64,000 bases of DNA, taken from NCBI GenBank assembly GCA_015501075.1, contig JADNYJ010000168.1, positions 18,029 through 82,028 on the forward strand, read 5' to 3'. Below are positions 44,156-55,100 of the stretch, piece after piece (the first letter of the stretch is position 1; every line of letters begins with the position of its first letter). The notes beneath the pieces were generated by a model. That model saw only the letters and a program-made list of their open reading frames with translations, ran no database searches and was not told the origin of the DNA. The translations under genes and the position numbers were made by a program. This stretch comes from Gymnopilus junonius (lineage: Eukaryota; Basidiomycota; Agaricomycetes; Agaricales; Galerinaceae).

Positions 44156-44884
44156 TGAGGTCCTCCCATCCATTCTGCATCAAACTCTTAGTTAAGACCA
44201 GGGGGGTGTGAAGGAGACCTATGGCACAAATAGTGGTCAAAAATGTTCGTGAGAAATAACCTTTGAGATTTCATAGATTTTGTATATTATAACTGATTGA
44301 ATGAACTTGGGAAACTAATTCTGATCTTTCCCTAACATCTATTGACATTTCCCATGGACATTAATATTCCTTCCTGCAATATATATTACAGTTCCCAAAA
44401 ACTAATTTAATTCACTTACCGAACACTAAATTTATGACTTGCCATGAAATTGTTCAGTTCCCAAGAACCATACCTTTATGGCTCCCAAAAGATAGCCTTC
44501 CAAAATGACATCATGCAGTCAGATTCTGATTAAATGCATCTATATTCCCGATAAAAATTTTCCTCACATGCAATACTGAAAATGCCTTGTTGAGTCCAAA
44601 GACATTTCCATCACTTTGAGGGCCTGGAAAATCGGAGCTTGAATGCTGGCTTTGCTGAATGTGAGAGCCAGATAATGCTTGGTGATAGGCGGTTATTGGC
44701 TGACACCCTGCCGTATGGTCTGCTCCTCATGCCTTTCGCAAACTTCAATGCCCAATGAATCATGACTCTGCCAACAGTGATGATGCTCCAGGTGGGAAAT
44801 TTTGCCTGGTTGAATTTAAGTGGATTGGTGGTGGAGAGGAACTCAGATATCAGAATGGATTCATTGTCAGATGCACCGGTGGCC
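44156..44884. other. Spacer between Copia element and arm B
   Basis: AT-rich, no clear gene. A minus-strand open frame (44910-44611, 99 aa) crosses into the arm B edge but has no recognisable motif. Probably repeat-derived. Confidence 0.35.
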
Positions 44885-45333
44885 CCCTGCACCAGTCCAT
44901 TTCTCTTCAAATCTGAAGTCGACTATTTGCTCAGATTTTCCGGATCCTCTCTAGAAGCAAAGCAATAATCCTCAACTCTAGTGAAAACTGTAGAAATCAG
45001 GAGGTGCCCGGATCGAACCTGCGGCCGCATTTCAGGGGGGGTTCCAATCCCCGAAATAGCACTGCTTTAAAGTACGTAAAACTGCTAGCAACAAACTCTT
45101 GCAATGCTTCGCCTTGAGGCCGTGTTGCTGCCTGCCAGCCTCCTTCCTGGGTTCTCTGTCCCCTAGGAAAGCGACAATTGCCTTCGTGGCATCTCTTCCT
45201 GTTCACCGAGAGATAAAACCCATTGTTGTCAAGCATATTCCTTCCCACAATCGACTTGCCACGCTTTCAACCTCGCGCTCGCATTTCTCAAAGCCACGGG
45301 CGCAGTTGAACAGTACCACATTCAGAATTTGCC

Positions 45334-46476
45334 ATGGCTTTACAGGACGACTCTTCGCCAGTTTCTCTCGACGTTTTCCGCCCTCAATCACCTGAGCCCT
45401 ACCACACATTCTCTCGGCCTCCTGACCTCAATGGACTAGGAACTAAAGGGCAACGTATTCTTTGGTTAGAATCTAAAATGGCTTGGGGGATATACGGCAC
45501 CGGAGAGTTTTATACCCTCCAGAATGTTGCCTGGGAGAAGAGGGAGGAGGAATGGACGAAGAAGATCAAGGAAATCGTGAAAGAAGATACCCAAAAACCC
45601 GATGCTGAGCGCATTGACTCTGTCGCGTGGCTGGTCGAATTTAGCTCGGAACCTACCGCAGAGATGTGGCAGGCCTTGGATGGGCTCTCCCCTAAGCATT
45701 TACACATGCTCGCGGGGTTCGCAGAGGAATCTGCCATCGCACCTCTTGGCGCCCTCAAACACCAGTGGACCAGGTTGGAGACACTCACCTTGAGCAACGA
45801 AACCAACGATGAGTTCCTCAAAGGGGCTCCGAAGGTGTTATCCAGGATCACTTCCCTCTCGTTGCAGTATTGTTTCACTCGCTGGAACCTTGTCCCACCA
45901 CACGCCACGCGACTGAAGGACTTGCACATTGTAAAGAACAACGCTTGCCAAATGTTCTGCTACGCTGTGGACAACAAACGGAACCCAGGGTTGGCTGAGC
46001 AGCTGGAGGTTCTCGAGATCAAGACCAAGAGCGGGTTCGATCCACAGGGATCATATACCCCTAGAGGGTTCAGGCGGTGTCTCAAGAAATGCACGAACCT
46101 GCGCGAGTTAACTTACGCCGCCGGTGTGAACTATGGTATGGACGTCCAGCTCACGGAGTATATTCCAGACTCTGTCGAGAAATTAACGCTGGAATTTTCT
46201 CGTTCACTTCCATTCCTTCGCGAATTTTATGCCTGGATCGAGTCAGCCGCCGACTCTACTTGGCTACCTCGGTTGAAGGCGTTCAAGATGTCGATCGATC
46301 CAAAAAGTCGCCTTATGGACACGAGACGCGTCAGGAATTCCCCGCGAATTAGAATGGTCGTGAATTCGCCTCTAGACTTTACGGCTGAGAGGTTCGACTT
46401 GGAGTTCGACGAGATGAGGCGACAAGTATATGATTTTCTAAATTCCAGACAGCCAGCAGTGGAGTGTTTACTTTGA
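45334..46476 (+). CDS. Leucine-rich-repeat-like protein, arm B copy (380 aa)
   Basis: Single exon from the ATG at 45334, collinear with the arm A protein. Shared blocks: SPVSLDVFR, WGIYGTGEFYTLQNVAWEKR, LETLTLSNETNDEFLKGAPK, VEKLTLEFSRSLPFLREFY and the ending FLNSRQPAVECLL. Differences include SLQYCFTRWNLVPPHATRL against SLDYCFTQNLAPPHATRL and a diverged block near residues 330-345. LRR-type repeats suggest a protein-binding role; no enzymatic domain seen. Flanked downstream by the carrier 3' fragment, as in arm A. Confidence 0.75.
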   Translation: MALQDDSSPVSLDVFRPQSPEPYHTFSRPPDLNGLGTKGQRILWLESKMAWGIYGTGEFYTLQNVAWEKREEEWTKKIKEIVKEDTQKPDAERIDSVAWLVEFSSEPTAEMWQALDGLSPKHLHMLAGFAEESAIAPLGALKHQWTRLETLTLSNETNDEFLKGAPKVLSRITSLSLQYCFTRWNLVPPHATRLKDLHIVKNNACQMFCYAVDNKRNPGLAEQLEVLEIKTKSGFDPQGSYTPRGFRRCLKKCTNLRELTYAAGVNYGMDVQLTEYIPDSVEKLTLEFSRSLPFLREFYAWIESAADSTWLPRLKAFKMSIDPKSRLMDTRRVRNSPRIRMVVNSPLDFTAERFDLEFDEMRRQVYDFLNSRQPAVECLL

Positions 46477-46842
46477 ATATATTGTGGAGACAATTGGCTC
46501 CTTGAATGACATTGGCATCAATAGCCCAGTGGTAGAATCGTATTTATGGTGTACGAGCAGATTATCAAGGCGATTGGCAGGAGGCGACTATGAGTAGAAG
46601 TAGGGCGTCATGCTGGAGTCTAACGGGCCATTGCGGATTAGAGTTTAGAGTATGTGCTACATTCGGGCGGGATTGGAATGTACTTCTGGCACTGTCTGTT
46701 CCTTTTTTTCTTGACGGCTCACTTCCTAATATCATTGTCACGACGCAAATTTCACTGAAGGTAAGTGCGGCAAATATATAATGGAATGAATTTATTTCTA
46801 GGCTCCATTACTGCCTTTGCGCATAATCATAGTATATTCCTG

Positions 46843-48024
46843 TTAGTACGAGAACTTCTGACCCACTAGTTTCTCGCTCAACCTCCACAACTTCTCCGCC
46901 TCGAAAGGACTGGTGGCCCATGGCTTGATCGTATCAGTGAGCGGATCGGCCACGCGGCATTCGAGGAGGTAGGCACCGTTGTGAGCTATGCACAGTGGTT
47001 AAATGCGATTAGTGGTCGCAGCACCAGAGGGGCTTAAGTCGACTGCGGCAATAGAATTTACTTACCAGAGAGGTTAGGATCAAATGCAGCATAAACATGT
47101 GTTGCAGTTCCTTTCTCGATTGGCAAGATGTCAGGGCTATAATCAGCCCTTCCTTCTACGTTTCCCAACACGCGATCAAGGGCACCTTTAAAGAAGGGAC
47201 TTGGTAAGTAACTAGTCCACCTTGATATAATTTGAAATATGAAGAAAGTGGACTGACGGAGTCTATCAGGCAAGGTGGCAAGATCCACATTGTCTACAGC
47301 ATTTGTGAGGATTACTCCAGGATGGAGGCTGAAGGCAAGAAGACCGTGTTTTTCTCCCAGCCTCTTGGCCAAGGAAGTTGAAAACAAGATATTCGCCGTC
47401 TTAGTTTGACCATAGGCACGTAGAACATCGTAGTCGTTATCGCCCTAGCCGAAGATGAATAACAATCAGAATTATAATGATACCAATGATATTAAATTGA
47501 CTCACCCCGAAATTGTAGCCTTCAAAACGGAACGGACTCAGCCGATGACCGTCGCTGCTGACGTTGACGATTCGCCGTGCACTGGAAGCGAGGATTTTGT
47601 CCATAATTAGATTTGTGAATAGGAAATGTCCAAGGTGGTTAGTGGCTAGTTGGCGTTCGAAGCCGTCGACGGTAACACCGTATTCATTGACCAACTTGCC
47701 GGCGTTATTCACGAGGACATCTACGACTGGAATATCAGACCACCCATTGATGATAGCAGCTGCTTCGCGGACGCTCTGTAGGGATTCGAGGTCTAGTGGT
47801 AAAATGCGCGTCTTGACGTCGGGGTTGGATGCAGCAATGGCTGCTTCGGTCTGCTGTGCTTTCTTCACGTCGCGAGTGGCGAGGATGATCCATGCTGGTC
47901 GACCCTTCGCTATGGCCTGAACGAAGTATGCGCCCAGAGATCCAGGGGATACACCAGTGATGATGATGGCTTTGCCTTTGATGTAGTTCGCATAGTGTAC
48001 CACGAGCTCGTCAGCTGTTGACAT
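46843..48024 (-). CDS. SDR-family oxidoreductase, intact fused copy (346 aa)
   Basis: The only intact SDR of the three. Exons 47506-48024, 47066-47444 and 46843-46985 sum to 1041 bases (346 aa). NAD(P)-dependent oxidoreductase with TGVSPGSLGAYFVQAIAKG, DVLVNNAG, NVSSDGHRL and catalytic YGQTKTANIL; then GEKHGLLAFSLHPGVILTNA and GTATHVYAAFDPNLS; the C-terminus EAEKLWRLSEKLVGQKFSY. Exons 1-2 and the start of exon 3 match copy 1 of arm A (ctcactgatacgatcaa). From gccatgggccaccag onward, exon 3 and the downstream flank match copy 2. It is therefore a recombinant of the tandem pair. TATA box at 48070-48075. Substrate unknown; retinol-dehydrogenase-like by overall look. Confidence 0.8.
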
Positions 48025-48540
48025 TGCTTTGGTGAGGGGAAGCTGGGCATTGACTTACTTCTCTCCCACTTTATATGCGAGTTTCCCCAGGTATACGGCG
48101 TCCTTCCGTAAACGCGGAAACGGAATTGGAACCCGTAAGTCTTGGATAATGCATATGGTCATGGAAATTAGTGAGATCGTATTAGCTTGCTTGGTATTAG
48201 TAATAACACTTCGTAACGGGTGGGCCGTAAATAGCAATATCTGATGGAAGTGTTTTGTCGTGATTTAGAGGCTTCCTAAATCGTCGAGGTCTTTCTAATT
48301 CATTGCCACTATATACCTGGATTGGGTCCGAAATGACTATCAATGAGCAAATTTCATGACAGAGCGTACGCGCTGAGGTACCAAAAATGGATGAGGCGGT
48401 GCGCCACTCCCATTAGGTCTTATTGATTCAATTGTGAAGGTAAAGTGGACAATAGTCCCGGATTGTCGTAGTCACGATACAAGAGTTAACAGAAATAGAC
48501 ACGTTCTTTAAGTGCAAGTACAGTGTAGCTGATACGATCA

Positions 48541-48926
48541 GGATTGCAGTTTGGAGGCGTCCGCATCGCTAAAAATGGCTTGCTTGAGGTCATGCCCAGG
48601 ACCCCGGAAAATATCCAGAATAAATAAATATGACCATTAGATATGTGTGTGGCAAACGCAAGCACGATTTAGCAATAAAAAAAAGCACTCACGTTTGAAC
48701 TAGCACCTTCTAGTTTCGAACTTCCCGAACTTTCATGGAGCAACGAGGGGCTCACACTGCCACCCAGCATTTGCAAGCATGCGTCTATTCGATCGAGACG
48801 GCCTTGAATTCGGGCGAGGCTGTCGTCGACTTGTCTTGATAAGTTTTGAAGTGCCTCTGATATTTCTGCATATGCGATCGTAGTCGTGGCATGGCGGGAT
48901 GCGTAGGCGGATTGGGGTGGAGCCAT
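48541..48926 (-). pseudogene. Arm B copy of the 99-aa coiled-coil-like ORF, splice acceptor lost
   Basis: ATG at 48926 and ISEALQNLSRQVDDSLARIQ as in arm A. The intron acceptor ttccag of arm A (6087) reads ttccgg here (plus strand ccggaaaa at about 48604-48611), so the final exon ending DADASKLQS cannot be joined by the same splice. Read-through ends shortly in the intron. Confidence 0.45.
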
Positions 48927-50098
48927 TAGGTGGCAATGTGGTTGAGGACAAAGACGCGAGCGCGGGAAATTGTTCCTGATCAAGCATCAAATCAAGGGAG
49001 CAGATAAGATAAGATTCAAAAATCAAATATTCGCTATGTATTGCTTGGCCGATTCTTCCAAAGCTACCGCATCGGTATCTATGTACTCCTTCTCGATATC
49101 CATCTAATAACCTTTGTAAACTTTCTCTTTCGGGCCTTTTATGAACCACATTTGCCCGATGAGCTGGTACCAGTTCCCTTGCGCGAAGCGCGTTTTGCAC
49201 AATTCCTCAAATATGAATCGAACGTATGCGTTTTCGTGCGTATTCGCGTGATGCTCTATCCGGTGTCTTTGGAATTTGCTGCCTTCTTCGAGATATAGGG
49301 CGAGTGGTATACTAAGAGCTTCATCTATTCAAATAAGAAAAGTATTAGTCATTCAAAACAAAGGGGTGAAAGAATAATTAACTCACGTCCCATGAAAAAC
49401 TGCGCCTTGTGAAGATTGAATTCCTGCGGGATATCTCTGACGAGATTTTCTTTTTCCTTAAGGGTCTCTGCAAGCTCGGCAAGCAAGGAAAGTGGATCAA
49501 ACTTCATATTATACTTGGTGTATATCTTCGTGACCTTCTCTACAAATTTCGGATCATTTATCATATGCGCGACGACTGATACTTCCAAGACGTGTTCAAT
49601 TTGGGGCTAGAAATTAACGTAACGATGCCGTTTAAAACATTGAATAGGACAAGACCATAGACGACTGACCTTAGTGTTACCAAAGGCAAAGGTAGCTAAA
49701 ACTTCACTTGAGCGCAAGCCGATTTTATCTTCTGCCTTGAAACTCAGTCTGAGACCATTCCGTGCTACTTCGGCCTGTGAATCGTGTTCGCGGTCTTCTC
49801 GCAGGTAACCATTGGGATCATTGATCAACACCCCATTCGTTTCAGGATCTATCTCAAAGATGCGCCAGCAGAATGAGGAAAAGAATTTATCGATCTCTGC
49901 GACTTGTCCATGATTGAGGATGAGGTCTAATGGATGGAACCATGATCACGCTGCGGAATTGACAATGCAATAAATCGACATACCTTTCAAGACTTTCTGG
50001 CCCGGACCAACTGATCTGCCTATGAGCGCTCCTAACTCTTCTCCGAACTGAACAATAACCGCTTGGTGCAGCAGTTTTGACTGTGCTTGGCTTTCCAT
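48926..50098 (-). CDS. Uncharacterised family protein, arm B copy with new N-terminus
   Basis: Exons 49984-50098, 49670-49926, 49387-49606, 49112-49324 and (tentative) 48926-48975 give 284 aa. The duplication edge falls inside exon 1. Sequence unique to arm B supplies an in-frame ATG at 50098, giving MESQAQSKL joined to LHQAVIVQFGEELGALIGRS. The rest is nearly identical to arm A: NGVLINDPNGYLRED, VLATFAFGNTK, LVRDIPQEFNLHKAQFF and KTRFAQGNWYQLIGQMWF. Past residue 268 the structure is unclear: an unspliced reading reaches TAG just after VYKGY, followed by a coding-like EESAKQYIANI. Function unknown. If expressed, it lacks the upstream exon present in arm A. Confidence 0.5.
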
Positions 50099-50109
50099 TC
50101 TTGTGCACT

Positions 50110-51284
50110 AAGGTCGCTTGGGCAGTACTTCATGGTGTGCCAGCTTGTGTCAGTATTGTTATTCCTACCCTGACTCTCTGTCATTACCAAGTATGACAGT
50201 GTATTTCAAGCGCAACCTCGACTCGTTTCCAGGAGCTGGTCTCTGTTTTCTTTTGATTGCTACCTTTGAATTCTGTTACTTAACTCCTTTTTTTTAGGTT
50301 CTCCTTCTTTCAAGTAATAGGGGATATGCAGGTGGTGGTTTGTCTCTTGTAGATCTGCATGCGACTTGTCGTTATTCCCTTCATGGGCGTTTCCCTCATC
50401 TTTTTGTTTTTAGGGGAATGGTCCCATTGTAAGGGAGATCATGAGCATGAGTACATATCGAAGGTAATTATCCCGGAACGGAGCACCGGATGTATGGAAG
50501 CGCCTGCGATTAGATGACAATGGCGCGCAACAATGGCTATATTTAGCTCGCTGAAGAGAAGACTTATCCGTGCAACGAAATCAACTCGATGGCCCTCGCA
50601 TCCTCCCAGGCTCAATACCTTAAATGGTAAACTTCAATTATCCGACGGTAAACGACCCTATGGACCGAGTTCCGACTGCAAATCGACCCGAAACGACCAC
50701 AGACATCATTCTGCAACCAAACTTCATTGGTTTCCAACTTAAAATTTCTCTAGATTACTTTCTCCTCCCTCGTTTACCACTTATAAAAATTTATTCCTGA
50801 TCTTGGCAGGAAAACTATGAAATGTTCTTTATTTACCAACCATTCCCAGGTTACATCTCGGGTCATGATCAAGCCGCAAATTACGTGCAGGTCAGAAGAT
50901 TCACAACCCTGATCTACTTGTGGACCCGGAGTCGGAGAGAAAACACATCCCCAAAGCTCGCCCACCTAACGGTGCTGCTTCCTTTATGAGACAAACACCC
51001 TAACGACAATGGGAGGTGGGTTGGATTTGATGCCTAGGATCACATTCAAAATATCGTCGACAACTTTATCGTTATGAATAATGTGACCACGTTGGAGCTA
51101 TCATATCGTACAGTAAAGCAAACTGAGTCCATACATCTTGAACGGCAAAGGAATTCATTCTTATTACCCGGACTTCGAGCGCTTTATGAGAAAGTGACCG
51201 AGGCCTTGAAAAAGACTGACCTTCCGGTTGATATCTATCATAACCTTGCAGAACGAGACAATGAGTAAGTAGGAGAGCCTTACC
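50110..51284. other. Stretch without a supported gene
   Basis: Only short frames in both strands (for example 50533-50742 and 51074-51268) with no motif. It directly follows the duplication edge. Confidence 0.35.
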
Positions 51285-51405
51285 AAGGACACGCGGGCAA
51301 AGTCTAAGCTGGTGACCACAGGTTCCAAAGACGAAATTGTTCACATTTGGGACATGGAAACAAGAAAGCCAGTAACGGACCGAGTTGAAGGATACAAGGG
51401 TTAGA
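51285..51405 (+). pseudogene. WD40 repeat scrap
   Basis: Reads AKSKLVTTGSKDEIVHIWDM then ETRKPVTDRVEGYKG: a single WD40 blade with the GS.D..VHIWD signature and no neighbouring blades in frame. Likely a relic of the same type of gene as 29080-30345. Confidence 0.45.
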
Positions 51406-51969
51406 TCTGGTTTGTCGCATTCTTTTCTGCATCATAGCAGATACCTAGTGTCTGTTGCGCACAGCTATTTAGCAAGATATTCAAAGAGAAAATGGAACCA
51501 ACATATTTGTTTAGATGAACAAATGGTGAATTGCGTCAATACATTATTTAAGAAGAGCGGGTACTCTATTATACACAGGTAAACTCGATATGCTACAAAA
51601 AACAAACCAAAAACCGATAGCACAAAGCAGAACGACGTTACAACTAGAGTCCGTGACACACCAAGTATGATTATGAAGATGTTCCAAAAAATTAGAAGGG
51701 GATAGTAAGGTATCGTTGAAATATGTGGCGTGGCATGCAGTGTCAGTGTCAATGAGCGGAGGATTAGGTGAAAGCAGGAAAGCAGGAAAAGCAAGAAAAT
51801 AAGAAAGCGTGCAATGAAAGCAAGAAAAACAAGCAATGCAAGTAATGAAAGCAAATACTGAAGGCTAAAAAGCAATTAAAGGAGACGATCTTGGGGCTCA
51901 ATCGCATATTAGAGGTTAGTCCCCATTGCACATTAGCTCCAGACGCAGAAGCCAAATGCAACCTCAGGC

Positions 51970-53843
51970 TTACTCCATACCGAACATCGCCTGAGTGGGC
52001 GTCGTCATATCCATCATCTTTGAACCAATTGAACCTTCAAAAGGCCGCGCCGACGAAATAGTGGCGTTATCTGCATTAAAGCCATATCCAAACATTCCAT
52101 CATCCTCGTAAAGAGCAGGAGGAGAGGAGAAAGCCGCATCATATGAATACGAGGCATCGAAACATTCCACGTTGAAAAGATTGCTAAAGTCAACGTCAAC
52201 GTCATCCGACGACGAAATGGAGGAGGAGGGGGAAGGTGCAGGGGAGGATGGGAAGCTGGAAGACGGGGTCATCATTGGCGTGGACTGCGATGAAATGGAT
52301 GAGAATGGTTCTGATTCTAAAGAGGAAGAACGGGATAAAGCATGGACGGAGGTGTCGATTGGCGTTAGTCCTGAGAAGGCCGGGAGACGCAAAGCAGCAG
52401 GGTTGATGGTGCCATCAATGCATTGATTGTTGAGAAGAGGCGATAACGAGGCCGAGGCCGAGGGATTCTCGGCTTCTGGAGAATAGTTCTGATCCTCTGG
52501 ATTCAAGCCGTATATATCTTCATTGAATGAGAAGTCGCTAAAGAATTCAAGGTCGACTTCAGGCAAGGACTGATCCTCTTCCACGTTGGCCTGCGCCATA
52601 TCCGAATCAAACAAAGTTGGGCTGAAGCTAGTCGTGGATGCGGACATTGGCATGAGACCATTCTGCTCCATGGTAGGCACCGTCCACGAGCTCGGAGCGA
52701 GGAATGAGTAGTCCTGAGACTGCGAAGAAAGGGAGCGACGATGCTCGCCTAGTCCTAAATTCACCTGATTTGCACCGTAAGCAGCAGGGGTGAAGGCCTT
52801 TGACATGGATTGTCCCGAATACGCAATCGCATGAGGCAACTGCGAGCCATACAAGTGCCCCGCTGGCTCTAGGGATGAACACGCGAGTTGGCCGTGAGCA
52901 TGGTGCTGAGGAGCGTTCAAGAGATTCTTGTGAGACTGTCTGAATCGGGAAATCGAAGGAACGGAGGAGGGCGAGGAAGGTCGTGAAATGATAGCTGGAA
53001 GCGTCGGCAGGGTAATCACACGGCTCTTGGGGTATTCAAACCGTCCACTGGGCTGAGGAGCTGAAGATGAACGTCGGTGGCGGGTTACCATACCCGTATA
53101 CGAGGGATGATGCTGAATGGCCATAGATTGCATTTCCCATGCTCTGGCGCCCTCTAACAAACACCCACCAGCTTCGTCGCTCTTCTGATCGCCTCTCTTA
53201 TTGCTCTTCCTCCCCGCGTCGTCGTCAAAAGTCGCCGCTTGAGACTTCCTGCCTTTGTTGTGTATTGGGCGGAAACGGTACTCCGGGAACCTGATCTTAT
53301 GAGCTGCCTTTTCGTGCTCGGCTTTGATCTCCCAAACATTTTTCTCCTCAGGAGTGAGAGAGCGCCACTTGATGCCTAGCAGAGTGACGTGACGTGTCAG
53401 TAGCAAAATTTCGTAAAAGACGTAGAAACAACATGGTTACCTATTATCTTGGACAAGCTCTGGTTCGTTTCTACACTCCCGGGAATATGCTTCTGCTTGA
53501 TGAAATTGGCACGAAAGAGCATGAACGGGTTCTGCGGTCTAGGGATGTATCCCTGCGACAACCTCTTCCCAAGACGTTTCTTCGCTGGGGCTGGTTTTGA
53601 ACGACCCTCTGATGGAGAAGAAAACAGTGCCTTGACATTCGGACCTGCCGCAGGATCGGCTGCCGATGCTGCAAGAGTGGCGAACTCGATGGCCGGTGAT
53701 GCGTCCAGGTCCTCAGAGCTTGTTGGAGTGGCTTCTAGGTCAAATTTAATCAGAGGCGTGATAACAATGAAACAAGGAAAAAGAAGCAGACCGAGAGCTG
53801 CAGGAGCAGAACCATGACGCCAAAAAAGGTCTCGAGCCGACAT
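51970..53843 (-). CDS. HMG-box transcription factor (583 aa)
   Basis: DNA-binding regulator of the fungal MATA-HMG/SOX-like type, acting in the nucleus. Exons are 53792-53843, 53441-53734 and 51970-53375. The HMG box spans about residues 81-153: YIPRPQNPFMLFRANFIKQK, HIPGSVETNQSLSKIIG, then across an intron (donor gtaacc at 53440, acceptor gctag) IKWRSLTPEEKNVWEIKAE and FPEYRFRPIHNK. A basic run KKGRKSQ-type/KSNKRGDQK follows. The C-terminal 350 residues are Ser/Pro/acidic-rich, as in activation domains (for example SSSISSSDDVDVDF), ending TQAMFGME. The first intron (53735-53791, 57 bases, in frame) is my inference: keeping it would put a hydrophobic LLLFPCFIVITPLI in a nuclear factor. Confidence 0.85.
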
Positions 53844-54150
53844 TGAATGAGCGTTAAAAAGTTGTAATAATAAGTCGTTAAGAAAATGAATGTTGAGCTA
53901 AGAAGTCTATTCGTTTCGCGTTGGAATTTGTCGTTGAAGTAATTCGTATGTTCTCAACGAAAAGGCCAGGAGCAAACAGAAGCGGTGAGAACCCAGATAG
54001 AAAAAAATCGTCGAAGAGGGAGGCAGAGTAGGAAGGACCATCGTTCTTTGTTCTCCCTTTAAGAGTTTTCGGGGGGGGGGGGGGGGGGGGAATTACAAGG
54101 CAAGATCAGCAGGAACGCCGAAGCAAATTGTTTACTTCCGTCATTTCATC
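53844..54150. promoter_or_regulatory. Upstream region of the HMG gene with a poly-G tract
   Basis: No gene. An uninterrupted run of about 20 G (54071-54090) lies roughly 230 bases upstream of the HMG start codon, between two divergently oriented gene candidates. Such runs are prone to length error in assemblies. Confidence 0.4.
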
Positions 54151-55100
54151 ATGGCATCAATTACGGATCGCCGTCCCGGCAATAGCCGGCAACCAACTCC
54201 TGCTTTGTTCCGAACTTCCATCTACGCCCACAGCGAACCTACAACACCGCCATCCTTTATCTCTGCTATGATGGCCTTGTACGTCCCACAACCACTTTGC
54301 TTTCATGCCCGACTCTGTATTTCTCTTCGCGACTGAGCGTCTAGGATTCCAGGACATTAAGGGTGAGCCAAGCTCCAGGGTCCTTCTTTTTCCCACTAAT
54401 CCTATAACGGGACAAGGGCTTTGTACTTGCTCTCCTTCCCCAGTTTTCTACCACGCGTCCGACTCCTTTTCGATGCAAACCCACCTTTTTCCGCGAACCA
54501 AATATGGACACGACTTTGTCGTCGACCTCTCTGAACCTGTCCCTCCCCCTTCTCTTTCGTCTGCCTTTGTTTTCGAATTTCAAAGTTTCTCTGTGGCGTC
54601 AAGTAAGTTCTGTCACTAATTAATTTACTCTGTCACTACTGTCGCTTGACACCCACTCTCCACTTTGAGCACCGAGATACAAATACGGACCATAATCGCT
54701 ATGTGCCGTGATTTAAAGTTCCCGTTGGGGCCTACGTACACTGACGCAGTCTCGTTTTTGATTCCTCAGCCATTTCGTTTAGCCCTCTATATACTTCGCT
54801 TTCGAAGATGCCTTGATCCCGCGTTCGTCCCTTTTTGCTTTTGTTGGATTGCACTGACGACACTAAACCAATCGTCAGCTTTGGAATGGTTCTGCCTCGA
54901 TACGTCTAGGTTTGTCTCTCTTTTTTTGTATCATCATATATGCTTACAAGGAAATTTATGTACAGGGTTCAGAATCCGATTTGGATTGGAGCGTCGACTA
55001 GGAGACCAGAAACAGCTTTTCCGGTTTCAACAAAAGGATCAACGTCTTAGAGAAAAGTTTGAAGGAAGGACGCGCTTACACTCACGCTGACGCCTTGATA
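54151..55100 (+). CDS. Possible multi-exon gene, not recognised
   Basis: An ATG frame at 54151 (MASITDRRPGNSRQPTPALF..) runs toward a donor (gtacgt) at 54279. A later open block has FPRTKYGHDFVVDLSEPVPP ending at a good donor (gtaagt at 54603). A further block at about 54965-55090 has FRIRFGLERRLGDQKQLFRF. I could not join these with consistent phase, and I recognise no family. Gene existence is plausible but unproven. Confidence 0.3.

Larger units (their letters stand above)
44885..50080. repeat. Inverted duplication, arm B
   Basis: Reverse-orientation copy of arm A (4621-12038) lacking the inter-SDR segment. Contains, on the plus strand, the LRR-like gene and the citrate-carrier 3' fragment (about 46500-46800), and, on the minus strand, the fused SDR gene and the uncharacterised gene. 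The two arms are separated by about 33 kb that includes the citrate carrier, uroporphyrinogen synthase and the repeat island. Confidence 0.85.
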
